Assembly (NCBI GenBank): GCA_002118135.1
Contig: BDIU01000410.1
Location: 62,001 to 126,000, forward strand
Direction of reading: 5' to 3'
Source of the DNA: Trebouxia sp. TZW2008
Lineage: Eukaryota; Chlorophyta; Trebouxiophyceae; Trebouxiales; Trebouxiaceae
DNA length: 64,000 bases
The position numbers were made by a program, and so were the translations under genes. Below, piece after piece: positions 12,701 through 24,239 of this stretch. The notes below the pieces were generated by a model. That model did no database searches and was not told the origin of the DNA. It saw only the letters and a program-made list of their open reading frames with translations. Within the stretch, counting starts at the first letter, position 1. Each line of letters opens with the position of its first letter.

Positions 12701-15700
12701 GGCACACTGTCAACCAAGGTGCTGTTGCATGCACTGAACAGCCTAACATGTTAAGTTGCTGACCTTCCGCATATGACTAATGCAACTGTGTTGCTTTTGC
12801 TCAACAACACAACAATATGATGGTGTGAGAAGACCTGTGGAATTTTGCAGGGGTTGACAATTTTGCCACATTCTGCTTCTTTTACAGCTTTTGTGTGCGG
12901 ACAAGTCTATCCTGATGCTTGTGCTGTCAAACAGGAGTGCTGGAGTGAGGATCCAAGTAAGCGGCCCCGCTTTGAGGACATCATTATCTCCCTGAGAGGT
13001 CTGTTAGAAGGTGCAAACAGCAAGCAAAAGCTGCAAAAAACCCTTACAGGTATTACAGGTCAGCAGTGATGCATGCATCCAGCAGGATCATATAGTCTCA
13101 TCAATCATGTCGATGATACGGATGGTGATGGGGAGTGCTGCAGCTGTTCTCAGAGCCAATTTGCAACAAACTTGGTGCTTACACAGGCTGGATTGCATTG
13201 TGCCATATTGCTTGACTTGGCTGTCACACTTCTTTGTGAGCATATGCAACTGTGCTGGGACTGTCACGAACACATGCAGTGCTGCCATATATCGACAAGC
13301 TGTTGCTTTGCTCAGACCAGTTCTGAACATGCATTGTGCTGCAATGAGCAAGCTGTTGCCATGTTGGTGCAGCTGTGTCATGAGTCATTGAGTGCTGCAG
13401 AACTTCAAGCTGTTGCTGTGTGTGTGCAGCTGTGCCAAGGCTATCAACAACCTGTACTGTGCCGCCACGACTGAACAAGCTGACAGTCGTGGGTCAGACC
13501 CCCTTTGGGGGTCCAGGCCCTGACCCCCAGCACACCCCCACCCCCCTGGATTGTGAAGCCAAACCAGGGCCGTTGCAGATGTATGAGACTGACAAACCAT
13601 TCTTTGGCAGCACGCCCGTTGGCGGTCTTGACATTGTGACAGGTGCGTTGCTTGCCTCGAACTTGCCTGCTGGAGTGTCAATTGCATTTAGTGATCTGGA
13701 CGTTTTGCCATCTTTCTGCACTTGTATGAGACTGACAGGCCTTTCTTTGGCAGCACACCAGTTGGTGGTCGTGACATTGTGACAGGTGAGTCAATTGCCT
13801 CAAATTTGCTTGCCACTGTATGGGAATGACAGGAGTGTCGATGGTCTGTATATTGTGTGTCAGGTGGGCTGAGTGCCTGCAGATTTCTGAACATTCTTGC
13901 ATCTTCGTGCCCATGTATATGACTCACAGGCCTTTCTTTGGCAGTTGTTACAGGTGAGTCTGGCACTTCATCTTAGCCAGAGCTGTTGCAAGCCTCTCAT
14001 CAACAGTGCATCAGTTTCATTGCTGGCTATAGCAATCACTTATTGCTTGCATAGTCATTTATAACACGAGACTGCTCCTGCAAAGCTCCCTGTTACTTTG
14101 AACTGTCAAAGTAATGTATGGTGTTTTGCAGCAGGCCCAGAAAGCAACAACCTCAAGCCTTCTGATAGCATAGCTCTATGGAAGAAAGCATTGCCTGGTG
14201 CTTTATCTCAGCCAGACCTGTTGCAAGCTGGGCAAAGGCGCAGAGCCTTCTGATGTCTGTTGTCAGACAAACCATCAAATGTGAGTGACCGTGTTTTGCA
14301 GTAGGCCCAGAAAGCAGCAATGGCAAGCCTTCTGATCGCACAGCCGTGGGGAAAGATGCAATGCCTGGCGGTTTATCTCAGCCAGACCTGTTGCAAGGGC
14401 AAAGGAGGAAACCTCCTACTAGGCGACACACCTTTGGGGGCACTGCGACAGCCTTTGCCGATGTGTTTGAAACTGCTCCCAGCATGCTCAGCATGAAGAC
14501 AATTGCTGTTGGTGAGTCCAATCCCTGTTGCATACGTGAGCAACAGCACCGCCAGTCCTGTTGCTATTCACGCATTCTAGAGAGCAGTTTTGTGTGCAGA
14601 TCTAAACATAATCTGCATCATATTGATGGCACGCCTGTCTGGAGTTTCAAAACATGTGCTGCGCGTGTTTCAAGCCCCGGGCACCGCCCTCTATATAGCC
14701 CATGTACCCATACTGAAATGTGCCTGGACTGTTGTGATTCAGTGTCGACATGACCTACTTCTTTGCATAAGAGATGCAAGAGCGCTGACAATGCAGTGCT
14801 GCCAGCCAGTGGACATACTGACTGCCAACAGTCAGTATGCCATTCCCGCCTGGCCAATCGGCATTTGCAACGTGTTGCAGGTCATCCCGTACTGCCAGCC
14901 AGTTGCAGGAATGCCATCCGCCCAGATTCAGCCTCAAAGAGAGGCAGATCCTTGGAGATGCCACTCGTGACTGCCAACGGTCAGTATGCCATTTCCACCT
15001 ATCTGCTCAGCCCTTTCAATGTGTTGCAGGTCAACCTGTGCTGCCAGCCAGTCATAGGACTGCCGTCTGCCTAGACTCAGCTTCCAAGAGAGGCAGATCC
15101 TTGGAGATGCCAACCGTGACTGCCCACGGTCAGTATGCCATTCCCACCTATCTGCTCAGCACTTTCAATGTGTTGCAGGTCAACCTGTGCTGCCAGCCAG
15201 TCATAGGATTGCTGTCCGCCTAGACTCAGCTTCCAAGAGAGGCGGATCCTTGGACATGCCAAGCGTGACTGCCAATGGTCAGTATGCCATTCCCACCTAT
15301 CTGCTCAGCCCTTTCAATGTGTTGCAGGTCAAGCTGTGCTGCCAGCCAGTCACAGGATTGCCGTCCGCCTAGACTCAGCTTCCAAGAGAGGCAGATCCTT
15401 GGATATGCCAGCCATGACTGCCGACGGTCAGTACGCCATTCCCGCCTGGCTCCAAGCGCAGCGTGACTTGCTAGCTGTATCCTCAGGCAGCAGTATGGGA
15501 CTGCAAACAGGGATTGAGCCAGGCACAAGCATGCTGAGCTCCTCAGGAGTGCCTAGTTCAAATTTAAACCAGCGCCCAGCAGGCACAGCAGATGTCAGAG
15601 CACCACTTCAGCTGCGCCCACAGGCAGCAGCTGCCTTGTCAGCTACTGGCATGAGTCATGATGGTAGTCATGGTGCTGACATGATTCCCTACTCAAGTGG

Positions 15701-18700
15701 AGTGAACACAGCTCCCATAGCTGGCAGTGGCCCTCAAACGACTAATGCTAACATAATTGCTTACTCAGCTGGGATGAACATCGCATCTGGAGCTGGCCCT
15801 TCAAACACCACTACTGGCAGTCTGAAGGGCAGCGCTGTTTCCTCCTCACATGGCAGCAGTTGTGAGTTGGCAGGTATGGTCAGTCCCTTTGCTGCTGGCC
15901 CTCCATCTAGCAGAGAGCTGGTCAGTGGTCCTATGGCAGCATCAGAAGCACAGCTGCAAACAAGCGCCTTTGCTGCTGGGCCCCCTTCTAGCAGAGATCT
16001 GCTCACTGGTCCTGTGGCAGCATCAGAAGCTCAGCCGCAGCAACTCAGCCCCTTTGCTGCTGCCCCTGCTTGTGTCCCTAGCAGAGATGCTGACACTGAT
16101 CACAGCCATTCTCTGGCAGCAGCACAAGGGCAGCAGCAGCAACCAGGTGCAAGCACTGAGCAAGAGGGTTTAGCATGTTCTGGCAGCCTTGTGAGAAACA
16201 GGTCAGGGTCCTTTGGAGGGCGTGGGGCAGCCCTAGGTCATATGATGGAAGCCCACCAGCAGTGGCGGCAAGACAGCTTCTCCAGGGCACAGGTCTGCTG
16301 CTGTGCACCCTGAAATCTCAAAATGAGCAACAGACACTATATGTTGGTATAGCGTCTGTTGCTCTGTACCCTCTGCCATAGCATGTCAGCAGTCTATTTT
16401 GATCAGTGTCTTTTAAACTGCTGAACAAGAGACTATGTGATGGAAGCCCACCAGCGGTGGCGGCAAGACAGCTTCTCTAGAGCACAGGTCTGCAGGCTGT
16501 GCCATAGCACGCCTGCAGTGTGTAACTTTGACAGTGTGCATTGTCACACTTAGAATTGCTAATCACAAAATCACATTCCTTGTACCTGGGCTTCATGATT
16601 GGGGGCCACCAGCAGTGACGGCAAGACAGCTTCTCTAGGGCACAGGTCTGCGGCTATGCGGCCTGGAACCACTGACGCAAGCCTATTGTTCCAGAGTCTG
16701 TTGTTCTGTACCCTCTGCTGTAGCTAATCTATAGCGTATTGTTGTCAGTGTGCCTTGTGAGTCTTGTAAAATCTCAAAAGAACTGCTACACAAGGGGCTC
16801 AACAATGGAAGCCCACCAGCATTGGCGGCAAGACAGCTTCTCTAGGGCACAGGCTTACTGCTGTGCCGTGCAGAAATTGGTTGTTGTGGGGTCTGTTGTT
16901 CCGTTACCCTCTGCCCTAGCAAACCAGCAGTCTATGCTTGTCAGTGTTTCTTACGAGTCAAAACGCTAAACAAGGGAATGCCATATGATGGAAGCCCACC
17001 AGCAGTGGCGGCAAGACAGCTTCTTCAAGGCACAGGTTCTATAGCCCTTGTCATAGCAAACCTGCCGTCTACGTAAGCGTTTGAGAGCATGATCACTGGA
17101 CTTTCGCGCAATTGTGAAATGTGCGACATCTTGCCAACATGAGGAAGTCCCCAATGACGTTAGCAGATTGTTCATTAGAAAGGAAAAGTATTGTAGTTTA
17201 CTGTTACACCATGCCCCTGCCTTGGAACATGATTAGAGATGCCACGCTGTGCCAGTCTGATCAATCGAGGGTGTGACAGACAGTACTGTGTGTCTCTTTG
17301 TGAGTGTGCGTTATCTGCAGGTTGATGTCACGCTTCAAACCTGCCTGTCATGCAGATTGACATATTCCCGCATGCTAGTGTAATGTCACTGACTGTACAA
17401 CAGGTCTAGTGAACAATGGCATCCTATGCAATCTGCCTTCTGTCGTTGTCAGTGTTTCTGGTTTGTTCCGATGGTAACATTTGATGCCTGCAGGAGGCTA
17501 GACGCAGCATTGACGGTATCCAGCGCAAATCAGTGGGTCGCTCGCCAGCTGCTAGCACGAGGCCACAGGGTTCAAGTCAACAAGGTCAAAGTCAAAGCGG
17601 ACATTTGCCAAGGTTAGTCTTGGAACCTGCAAGGCAAAGGCAGGCTGACAATTCCTCTGCAAGCAATCTGCAGCAATTGCTTTACAGGCAGCAGCAAGGT
17701 CAGGCTGGTACACTGCTGCAAGAAGAGCACATCATGCAGAGCTCAGCGCGCCCAGCGGGGGTTCAAATTACCAATGACAGAGATAGGCAATCCAGTGGCA
17801 GGGGAGTTGCACCACACATAGCAGGCTTGGTCCAGTCAGAAAGAAGAGGTGAAGAGGGACAATGTCTACAGCCTGTCCAAGCAGCTGCACCACCAGCTTC
17901 TGCCTTTGTCAACCCATTCTTCGCAGCTTCCCAGGGCTGGCACCCCTCAGAAGCTGATGCAGCGCCTGCTCAAGCAGCTGCGGCACCAGCTTCTGCTTTT
18001 GTCAACCCGTTCTTGGCGGCTTCTCAGGGTTGGCAACCCTCAGAAGCTGATGCAGCGCCTGCTCAGGCAGCTGCCGTCCCACCTTCTGGTGTTGTCAACC
18101 CCTTCCTGGCAGCTTCCCTACAGCAACGGCCTTTCTCTGAAGATGATGACTCATCTGTGCCTGAGGCATCCGGCTCCAGCAATGCCAGTCTGTCTGAGCC
18201 GATGTCTGAAGCCAAGGTTGACTCATCAGCGGCACTAGCTGCAGCTGAGAGGTGGCTTCTGGCCAACTCTGCATCAGTGTCAGACAATGACTCATCTTCA
18301 GACCCTCAGCCGACGGAAGCTGACTCACCCAGCTCGGCCTCTGGCACATCTGATCAGTCAGGATCCTGCATAAACATCTCATGGCAGAGGCATCAGGATG
18401 CTTCAACCAGTCAGGCCTCTTGCACTCAAGGAAGAAGGAGACAGGGGAGTGCCAGGGGCGGCGCCAAGGCAGGCCCCCCTCCTGACAAGGGCACCTTCAG
18501 GAACAGCCCTGCTGGCTCACCCGACAACAAGGTTTGGCAAGATCTGGCTGCTGAGCCTTCTGGTACTGGTGAGTCCCTTGTTCCTAAATTTGTTACACAT
18601 CCCTCAAGCGTATTGAGGATTTTGTGCAGAGTTGTGCGGCATATGCATCAGCTTAGGCGCGAGTGGTGTCACACATACTCGCATGTCCAAGTGACCTTTG

Positions 18701-20058
18701 AGTCTCAAGCATATTGAGTTTGCTGTGCAACAGGTGCCATGTGAGCAGTGCCACACATGAGAAACTGTTGCACGTTCATTGATCCAGCCAGCATTTGTTG
18801 ATCATGCTTCCAATCCGTGTCTCCTGCCTACAAGAGGACAATATGCCAACCAACTCACTCAGTGTATTCAACAGTAGTGAAGGGCATCATCACGATATTT
18901 CATTCAGACAGCCCTCAAGGCATCTTCTTAGTTGCTATGGCCCATGGGGGTTGACCTATGCTTTTTTGCACTATGCAGGTCCTGTTTTCACTTCATCCAT
19001 AGTAGTAGTCCATTCATGTCAGCTGCTACACGCTTGTTGCTGACAACATAGCTTTGATGACATGAGAAAGACTCCTCACACATCATACAAGATCATCTGC
19101 CCACTATCACTCTTTTGTTATCGTCCTGGTCCCTGCCTCTGGCCTACCAGATTTCATGGGCTATACAGGCATCTGATCTTTTGCTGCGGAGAATGTGCAG
19201 GTCCTGTCTTCGCTTCATGCAGTCCATTCATGTCAGCCGCAGCACGATCCACAAGCTATGGCGCTATAGACACAGACAGGTCCATCAGCCGGTCCCTTCA
19301 CTGTCCCTCAAAATCAAGTAGTGCCATGCAGACATCTGACAGTTCGCTGTGGTAAAATGTGCAGGTCCCGTCTTCGCTTCATACAGTCTAAACTTGTCAG
19401 CCGCAGCACGTTCCACAAGCTATGGCTCTATGGACACAGACAGGTCCATGAGCCGGTCCCTTTAATGTCCCTTCAAATCAAGTAAGGCCATACAGACATC
19501 AGACAGTTCGCTGTGGTAAATTGTGCAGGTCCCGTCTTCACTTCATACAGTCCATTCAAGGCAGCTGCTTCACGTTCCACAAGCTATGGCTCTATAGACA
19601 CAGACAGGTCCAGCAGCCGGTCCCTTCACTGCCCTTCCAGTCGCAAACCATCCTTTGCTGGGTACAACGCCAGGGGCAGGCTAGACACCATTCAGTCAGA
19701 CAGCAGTGCGGAAGCACAAGCACAGTATTCGGCAAAATCGTCCAATGCATCAGCAGGCTCGCTACAGCTGTCCAACGCAACTGCAATTGTGGATTCAGTG
19801 TTGACTGAGTCAGTCTCGGGCTCTGACCCCTACTCTGGACGATTGCCATCGCTAGTGCTTGCTCAAGAGTTGGAAGAGTTGCCGTTTCAGACAAGGCTTC
19901 AGACTGTGATTGAAGGGCTGGAGCAGTCTAACAGTCCAGGAGGCTCTGTCAAAGCAGGCATTGAGCGCAAAACTGTGCAGCAAGGTGGTTATGGCTTTGA
20001 CGCTGTCATGGCTACAAGCCAGGTTCAGACACGGGTTACAGATCGTCAGCAGCCTTAG
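757..20058 (+). CDS. WD40-like / Raf-like (TKL) protein kinase, large multi-exon gene (5' end unresolved)
   Basis: Exons follow one another on the plus strand from 757 to a TAG stop at 20058. The first are 757-1028, 1372-1532, 2268-about 2500, 2835-3850, 4215-4731, 5092-5267, about 5512-6247, about 6488, about 6780 and 7213-7734. The first two encode a helical region with no Pro/Gly breaks. Exons 2268-4731 carry WD-like blades (for example GYVWLGFREGLVEVWD and GHVSGQMKLWS) around a Pro/Gln-rich insert with a degenerate RQxSGxL repeat at 3290-3620. Exons at 5.5-7.7 kb are Ser/Gln-rich linkers. The kinase domain occupies 8653-13049 and a Ser-rich tail follows. Phase agrees at the junctions I checked (757-5267 and 8653-13049). 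That all exons belong to one transcript is inference; a WD-repeat gene followed by a separate kinase gene is the alternative. Most introns carry exon-edge echoes. Confidence 0.55.
8003..8652 (+). repeat. Acceptor-side echo array upstream of kinase exon 8653-8913
   Basis: Four partial copies of the exon head (MQQAPAVPLMPRS.SHK) start near 8003, 8203, 8284 and 8468, and the true exon starts at 8653. Spacings are about 200, 81, 184 and 185 bp. Each copy is still preceded by an atgcag-type acceptor, although the frames carry stops and substitutions. Confidence 0.85.
8653..13049 (+). CDS. Raf-like TKL protein kinase domain (seven exons)
   Basis: Exons 8653-8913, 9510-9824, 10059-10256, 10859-11050, 11613-11723, 12208-12315 and 12935-about 13049 are all phase 0 and join to a complete kinase fold. 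Visible motifs in order: a glycine-loop start (IGDGSIGQ then VYLGKW), the beta3 lysine in VAVKVL, an insert of about 75 Gly/Asp-rich residues, ALRHPNVVMFMGLCLEPP, the hinge TEFCARGSLYDVL, the catalytic loop HRDLKSPNML, ITDFNLSR where DFG is expected, the APE motif in RWLAPE, DVYSFGIVLWEMMT, and the C-lobe end ECWSEDPSKRPRF. HRDLKxxN and the C-lobe pattern are typical of plant/algal Raf-like MAPKKK-type TKL kinases, so serine/threonine phosphorylation in a signalling cascade is likely. The substrate is unknown. Introns after exons 3, 4 and 6 contain echoes of the adjoining exon edges. Confidence 0.9.
10530..10710 (+). repeat. Two acceptor-side echoes of kinase exon 10859-11050
   Basis: Two decayed copies of the head of the catalytic-loop exon (HKPPILHRDLKSPNML region) lie at about 10531-10605 and 10638-10705, each with its own gctgcag acceptor. 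Neither continues into the DFG-region part of the exon. Confidence 0.8.
11190..11280 (+). repeat. Donor-side echo of kinase exon 10859-11050
   Basis: This is a copy of the exon tail (SLLANxPxWLAP region) followed by a retained GT donor at 11275. It lies in the intron downstream of the true exon and mirrors the head copies in the upstream intron. Confidence 0.8.
12430..12525 (+). repeat. Donor-side echo of kinase exon 12208-12315
   Basis: A copy of the exon tail (DYLQLMQ region) with a retained CAG/GT donor is followed by intron sequence also shared with the true copy (tggcaattttgtgatg). The duplicated unit therefore spans the exon-intron boundary. Confidence 0.8.
13440..20058 (+). CDS. Ser/Gln/Pro-rich C-terminal tail exons of the kinase gene
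   Basis: After the kinase domain, frames on the plus strand continue with low-complexity exons: about 13480-13640 (PFFGSTPVGG motif), about 14310-14511, a long one ending at 16292 (starts near 15330, QAQRDLLAVSS through HQQWRQDSFSRAQ), about 17500-18568 with three AASQGW..SEADAAPAQAA-type repeats, and a last exon from about 19528 to a TAG at 20056-20058. Composition is Ser, Ala, Gln and Pro, with no recognised domain, so the tail is probably disordered and regulatory. Three exons have arrays of partial copies in the flanking introns, which is how the true exon copy was chosen: it is the one contiguous with the remaining open frame. Confidence 0.5.
13720..13955 (+). repeat. Two echoes of the PFFGSTPVGG exon
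   Basis: Partial copies of the exon segment at about 13575-13640 (tatgagactgacaaaccatt and what follows) recur at about 13723-13785 and 13915-13955, downstream of the true exon. The first keeps a gtgacag/GT-type boundary. Confidence 0.7.
14130..14245 (+). repeat. Echo upstream of the tail exon at about 14310
   Basis: The segment from gcaggcccagaaagcaacaa through the SQPDLLQ coding stretch matches 14300-14400. It keeps an acceptor-like cag, but its frame differs after the shared part. A shorter trace (agccagagctgttgcaagc) lies near 13977. Confidence 0.7.
14816..15395 (+). repeat. 149-bp tandem array of an acceptor plus exon-head unit
   Basis: The motif gtgttgcag recurs at 14872, 15021, 15170 and 15319, exactly 149 bp apart, with near-identical units between. 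A partial first unit begins near 14816. The array runs into the long tail exon. Since 149 is not a multiple of three, the units cannot be in-frame protein repeats, yet each keeps ttgcag/gtc as a possible acceptor. Confidence 0.9.
16440..17035 (+). repeat. Donor-side echo array of the HQQWRQDSF exon end
   Basis: The exon tail atggaagcccaccagc...gcacag at 16245-16292 recurs starting at 16440, about 16595, 16805 and 16988. Three copies keep gcacag/GT; the 16805 copy has GC in place of GT. All lie in the downstream intron. Confidence 0.85.
18975..19525 (+). repeat. Acceptor-side echo array upstream of the last kinase-gene exon
   Basis: Copies of the exon head (caggtcc.gt.ttc.cttca, then SYGSIDTDRS coding) start near 18977, 19197 and 19361, with the true exon near 19526. 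Spacing is about 220, 164 and 165 bp, and every copy keeps gtgcag or atgcag. Confidence 0.8.
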
Positions 20059-21196
20059 GAAAATGTCAGCAGGAGTGACAGAAGGTGACGAGTTGCGGGC
20101 TATGCTGCACGGCCTTAACATCAGACACACTTGCTGCAAAGTTGTTGTCTTGGTGGTGTGAGGCAGCAGGCACCAGAAAGGGATACAGCCGCAGAGGGCT
20201 TGTTCAAAGCAGCCCTTATCAATGCGTACAGTGTGCAGCAGTGCATGCATAGGTTCAAGCGCGTCTTGACAGGATCATGACTACATTGGATCATGACTTG
20301 ATGTGCATATCAACTAGAGCAGAGGTCACGCACATAGCTGCACAGATCAACTCCAAACCCAACCTCAGCCCAATTTTACAATTTCATTGGAGCTCTTGTT
20401 CTAGCAACACTGGTTGAACTGACAGAATTCAGCATTTGGGAAGCCTTTGCTTCCAGCAATGATGTGCACTGTGTGATCCTGTGTTGCAGTTGTGCGTTGC
20501 CTGTGAACATAGACAGCCATTGCGGTCTTCTGTGTACAATTTTGAGCACACTTGTTAGATGAAGTAGACCATTACATTTACAACTCGGCTGACCGGGCCG
20601 GCCAGCAACATAGACAACCAAGGGACACACGATGGGAGTTCTGGTTTATTTGCTCTGGAAGTGCCTTGGTACTGTTTGGGAAGTGACATTTCACTCATTG
20701 TGACCTGCTTCATCGACTTGCACATGAGCAGGTAAATGATGAGCAATCTGCAATTGCACATCCTTTAAATTTGCTTCTGGAATTCACTTTCAGCACAAAT
20801 TGCCTTGCATGTCATCAGGCATGGCAATGAACAGCACGCTTGCAACAAAATGTCATGACGGAGCAGACTGCTGTTTGACGTTGACAGTCACATGTACAAG
20901 CCAGCAAACTTTAAGCACTGCTTTTCTGCAGTCGGTTGCAATTGTTGCTGCCTGACTGAAGAGACTTACCACCTGTGACATGGCTGCCAAAGCAGACCCC
21001 AGCAGGCCTCACCACTTTGCGACACTGATTGAACACAGTGTAACATCAAATTACAGTGACACAGCATACCGATAAGCCAACAATGTGCCTTTGGCGAGAA
21101 ACGGCGATTTGCCAGAGTGCCCTGCCAGAGAAGCAGATACACGCAGGACCTGTGAATGGCTCAGCACGCTCACAAAAGGTTTGGCGGTCTAGTACA
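20059..21196. other. Intergenic region between convergent genes
   Basis: The kinase gene ends on the plus strand and the PP28-like gene ends on the minus strand, so this holds both 3' ends. I see no coding exon or repeat. Poly(A) positions cannot be fixed from sequence alone. Confidence 0.5.
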
Positions 21197-22392
21197 TCAA
21201 TCACTGTCGCTGTCTACTGGTGGACGCCTTGTAGGCACAGAATCTGGAGGCCGATTTGTGTCTGTGATGGGAGCAAATCTATCATATCCTTCATCACGTA
21301 TCCGCTTTACTCTTTCGTCCTCCCTGCAGAACAGTCAACAAGAATGATTGACACATCACAATCTTCTTTGCAGCTGGTGCGTACGTTAAATTGGTGCATG
21401 CACGTACCAACAAAACTATGCTCAGTTCTGCAGGGAAATCTATTCGAGTTGACTGCCGTGTGTCACTACAGACATGTCACAGCCAGCTGTTGCCAGTTGT
21501 TGAACATAGGCACCTTTTGCTGGCGTACCATTGCGTACCAGCAACACATATCATTGGTTTTATCGCTGAGGAATCAATGCGTACCAGCAACAAATTTCAT
21601 CATTTTAAACAACACATACAACACAATCACAAAATGTATGTCTGAACAGTGACAGCCGCGCTCACCGCTTCTTCTTGATGAGCTCAAGCCGTTCCATATC
21701 CTTCCTAATCTGTTCAGGATCCACATCTTCTTCTTTCCTGTCACAAGTGAAGACACAATCAATGTATCTGCTGACTTTGCAACAGACAACATGGCGGCAT
21801 TATAGATGACTGCATTGGAAAGAATGCAGCAAACCTGATCTGAAAGTGCAAGACTGCAGGAACATGTACGTGAAAGCGCTGTCAATACTGTCAGAATGTG
21901 TCGCAGAAACCTTACTTCTTAGGAGCAGAGGCTACAGCAGGTCGAGGGGGTTTACTAGCTGGGGACGGCTTGGGTTTGCTTTCTTCCTCCTCACTTGATT
22001 CGTCCTCAGAATCGCTTGGAGGAAGCATGCCAGCTGTGGCAGGCTGTAAAACAGTAAATGCTGTTAATAAGAAGTTGATCTTCAAAGCTGAGAACCTCAG
22101 ACTGACCGAGGTGACTGCACACCTGAGCAGCCTTGGCTTTGGCTGGCGCAGCATCTCCGTCGCTATCGTCCTCGCTATCGCTGGGCGGCAGCATTCCAGC
22201 ATTGGAGTTCTGGCCTGCGATAGGTCAGGTTGGTCAGTGCAAAGCAAGCCCGGCAACTGATCGACAGTTTCGTGACTCACCCATGGAGGGTTGCACATCA
22301 GCATCAGAGTCCTCCTCCTCTGCACCGCCTCCTCGACCGCCTCCACGACCTCGGCCACGTCCGCCACCTCTCCTTCCACGTCCTCGGGCCAT
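21197..22392 (-). CDS. Small acidic PP28/PDAP1-like protein
   Basis: Five exons close in phase: 22392-22281, 22214-22123, 22043-21916, 21737-21666 and 21323-21197 (531 nt, 176 residues). The N-terminus is an RGG-type basic stretch (MARGRGRRGGGRGRG). Two acidic Ser/Asp segments follow, each with GMLPPSDSED. The C-terminal half contains DPEQIRKDMERLELIKKKR, then DEGYDRFAPITDTNRPP and an acidic SDSD end. The xDxxRLxLIxxxRE helix resembles the casein-kinase-substrate phosphoprotein PP28 (PDAP1) family; the serines in acidic context are plausible CK2 sites (inference). Function in the family is poorly defined. The donor at 21665/21664 is used rather than the immediate in-frame TGA, because the last exon then reads as a conserved-looking tail. 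Exons 2 and 3 look duplicated from one another. Confidence 0.65.
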
Positions 22393-24239
22393 CTTGATTA
22401 CACGCTGAGGGGTGACTTGCACAGTACTCGGCCTGCTTAGCGATTGATATCTCTACAAGTAGTTGCAGACTCAGCAAAGGGACACGTTGATTGACCGTCT
22501 GTCCTCAGCAATCAAGCGACGGAGAGGCTTTCAGCAAAGTTTGCGCAGGTGCAGTGTGTGCGTGTGTCATGTGGTCTGCGAGGTCTCAAAATAGGCAACC
22601 CTACTTTGCTAGACTCGCCTGTTCAATGCAGCACATTATTGGAGGCTAGCGCCCTAAACAGGCGAGCATGCATGCATCTTGTCACCTCACGGTGCTATTC
22701 ATGGTCTGGGGAGGCACCACGATCGACGATGAGCATCACAAACACCCCATGTTACCTTGTGCTCATTCTAAGTCCTTGTTTAGAAAAGCCAGTACTAGTG
22801 CATTGCAAAGCAGGACGTAAAGGAAAACACATTGAGAACTTCCAATCAGCCTTGCACATGAGCAGCAACATGTCTCAAATGATGCAAGTTGTTGGAAACA
22901 ACTCACATACATCATATCTACGTAGGTTACATACTTCGAAATGAAATCAGACAGTGCTTGCTGTCCAAGCTATGTAAACTCCTGTAGCAGATCAAAGCAC
23001 AGGATTGCACAAAGATTGTATAGTCCACAACTTTGCATGCTGTTGATGATGGGGTCTACACATGTCCTTGATGATCAAGAAGATCATGAAAGGCACCGGC
23101 AATCCAGAAAGATCAAGGCTAACTAAGCTTACAGAGAACAGACCAATGCTGACTGAGTAACATCACTGAGTTGGCCATCTGAGAAAGTACCATGCACATA
23201 GTACACATGCCACACAAAAGCAATTTCTGAATGAAAGAAAAAGACAGTCTAATGTAAAGCAATCGCACTGCTAGATGTCAAGACAAAGGCATCCAGCTGC
23301 ATTCCTACAGACTGCAGCCTACACCACCGTCACTGCATAGCAGCCTCTGCCCACACACATCCTGAAGGCAAATGACTGAACACTGCATAGCAGCTGTCTG
23401 CATACACGTCCCAAAGGCACATGGCCTGAACACAGCTCGTGCTGCCAAACCAAGACACGAGCTGAGCTGGTCAATTGCCTCAAATTACTACATGGCAATA
23501 TCCTGAGGGTCTCGTTGAAGCTATGCAGATTGCAGGCTGCATTTGATACAAATCCAAAGCCCACATTCTGAGCTGCTGAGGTAGACACACTGAGTCCACG
23601 GTGCTGACTGAGGCAGATACACTTTGCTGATGATCTGAGCTGACTGAAGAGCAAGCATCAAGGGAATGTAAACTCAATCAGGTCTAATACTTGGGCAGAT
23701 ATTGCTTGACGCCTTCTGAGGAGCCTGCATGCAAAGCCACAACAGTCAAGACCTTGCACATTGTCACATACACATGTTTCAGCCGTGCGTGAAGTTGCTG
23801 TGAGAAACAAAGGTGCGCATGCTGAATCAGTACTTGCAAAGTCAGAAGCAATTATGACATGAAATGCCCCTTGGCAGAAACCCCCCTAGCAGGACAAGGG
23901 AAAGCAGGTCACCACACAAAACGGCTGACTGCATTCTGACCAGCATGGTGGCATACCATATGTATCTGCTGAAAGAAACGTTGCAGCAACGCACGCAGAA
24001 CAGCTGTTGTGTGCAATGTACACTGAACGCCCAGGCGCCCGCGAAAGTACATGTAAACATGTGAATGCTTGCCAGCGCAAGGAGTCCATGTCACAGGTAG
24101 AATGCGCCGAATGCCCAGGCACCCACGATTGTACACAGGCAACCAGACGATGTGTGAATGCTTGCCGGCACAAGCATTCGTAAACACAAGTGCGCAGCTG
24201 TGGATTGCAGGCATTGTGAAGGCTGTCTTACCTGATGAA
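22393..24239. other. Intergenic region with small tandem repeats
   Basis: It lies between two minus-strand genes and should contain the PP28-like promoter and the RRM gene 3' UTR. A 50-bp direct repeat (two copies) starts at about 23332. At 24030-24180 an 84-bp unit (cccaggc... gtgaatgcttgcc) occurs twice. No convincing exon was found. Confidence 0.45.

Noticed and set aside
14816..15395. In-frame protein repeats of the kinase tail.
   Set aside because: The 149-bp period changes the reading frame at each unit, and stops occur.
22234..22422. RGG-rich frame as a stand-alone small protein.
   Set aside because: The frame is exon 1 of the five-exon PP28-like gene; its donor at 22280 joins in phase to exon 2.
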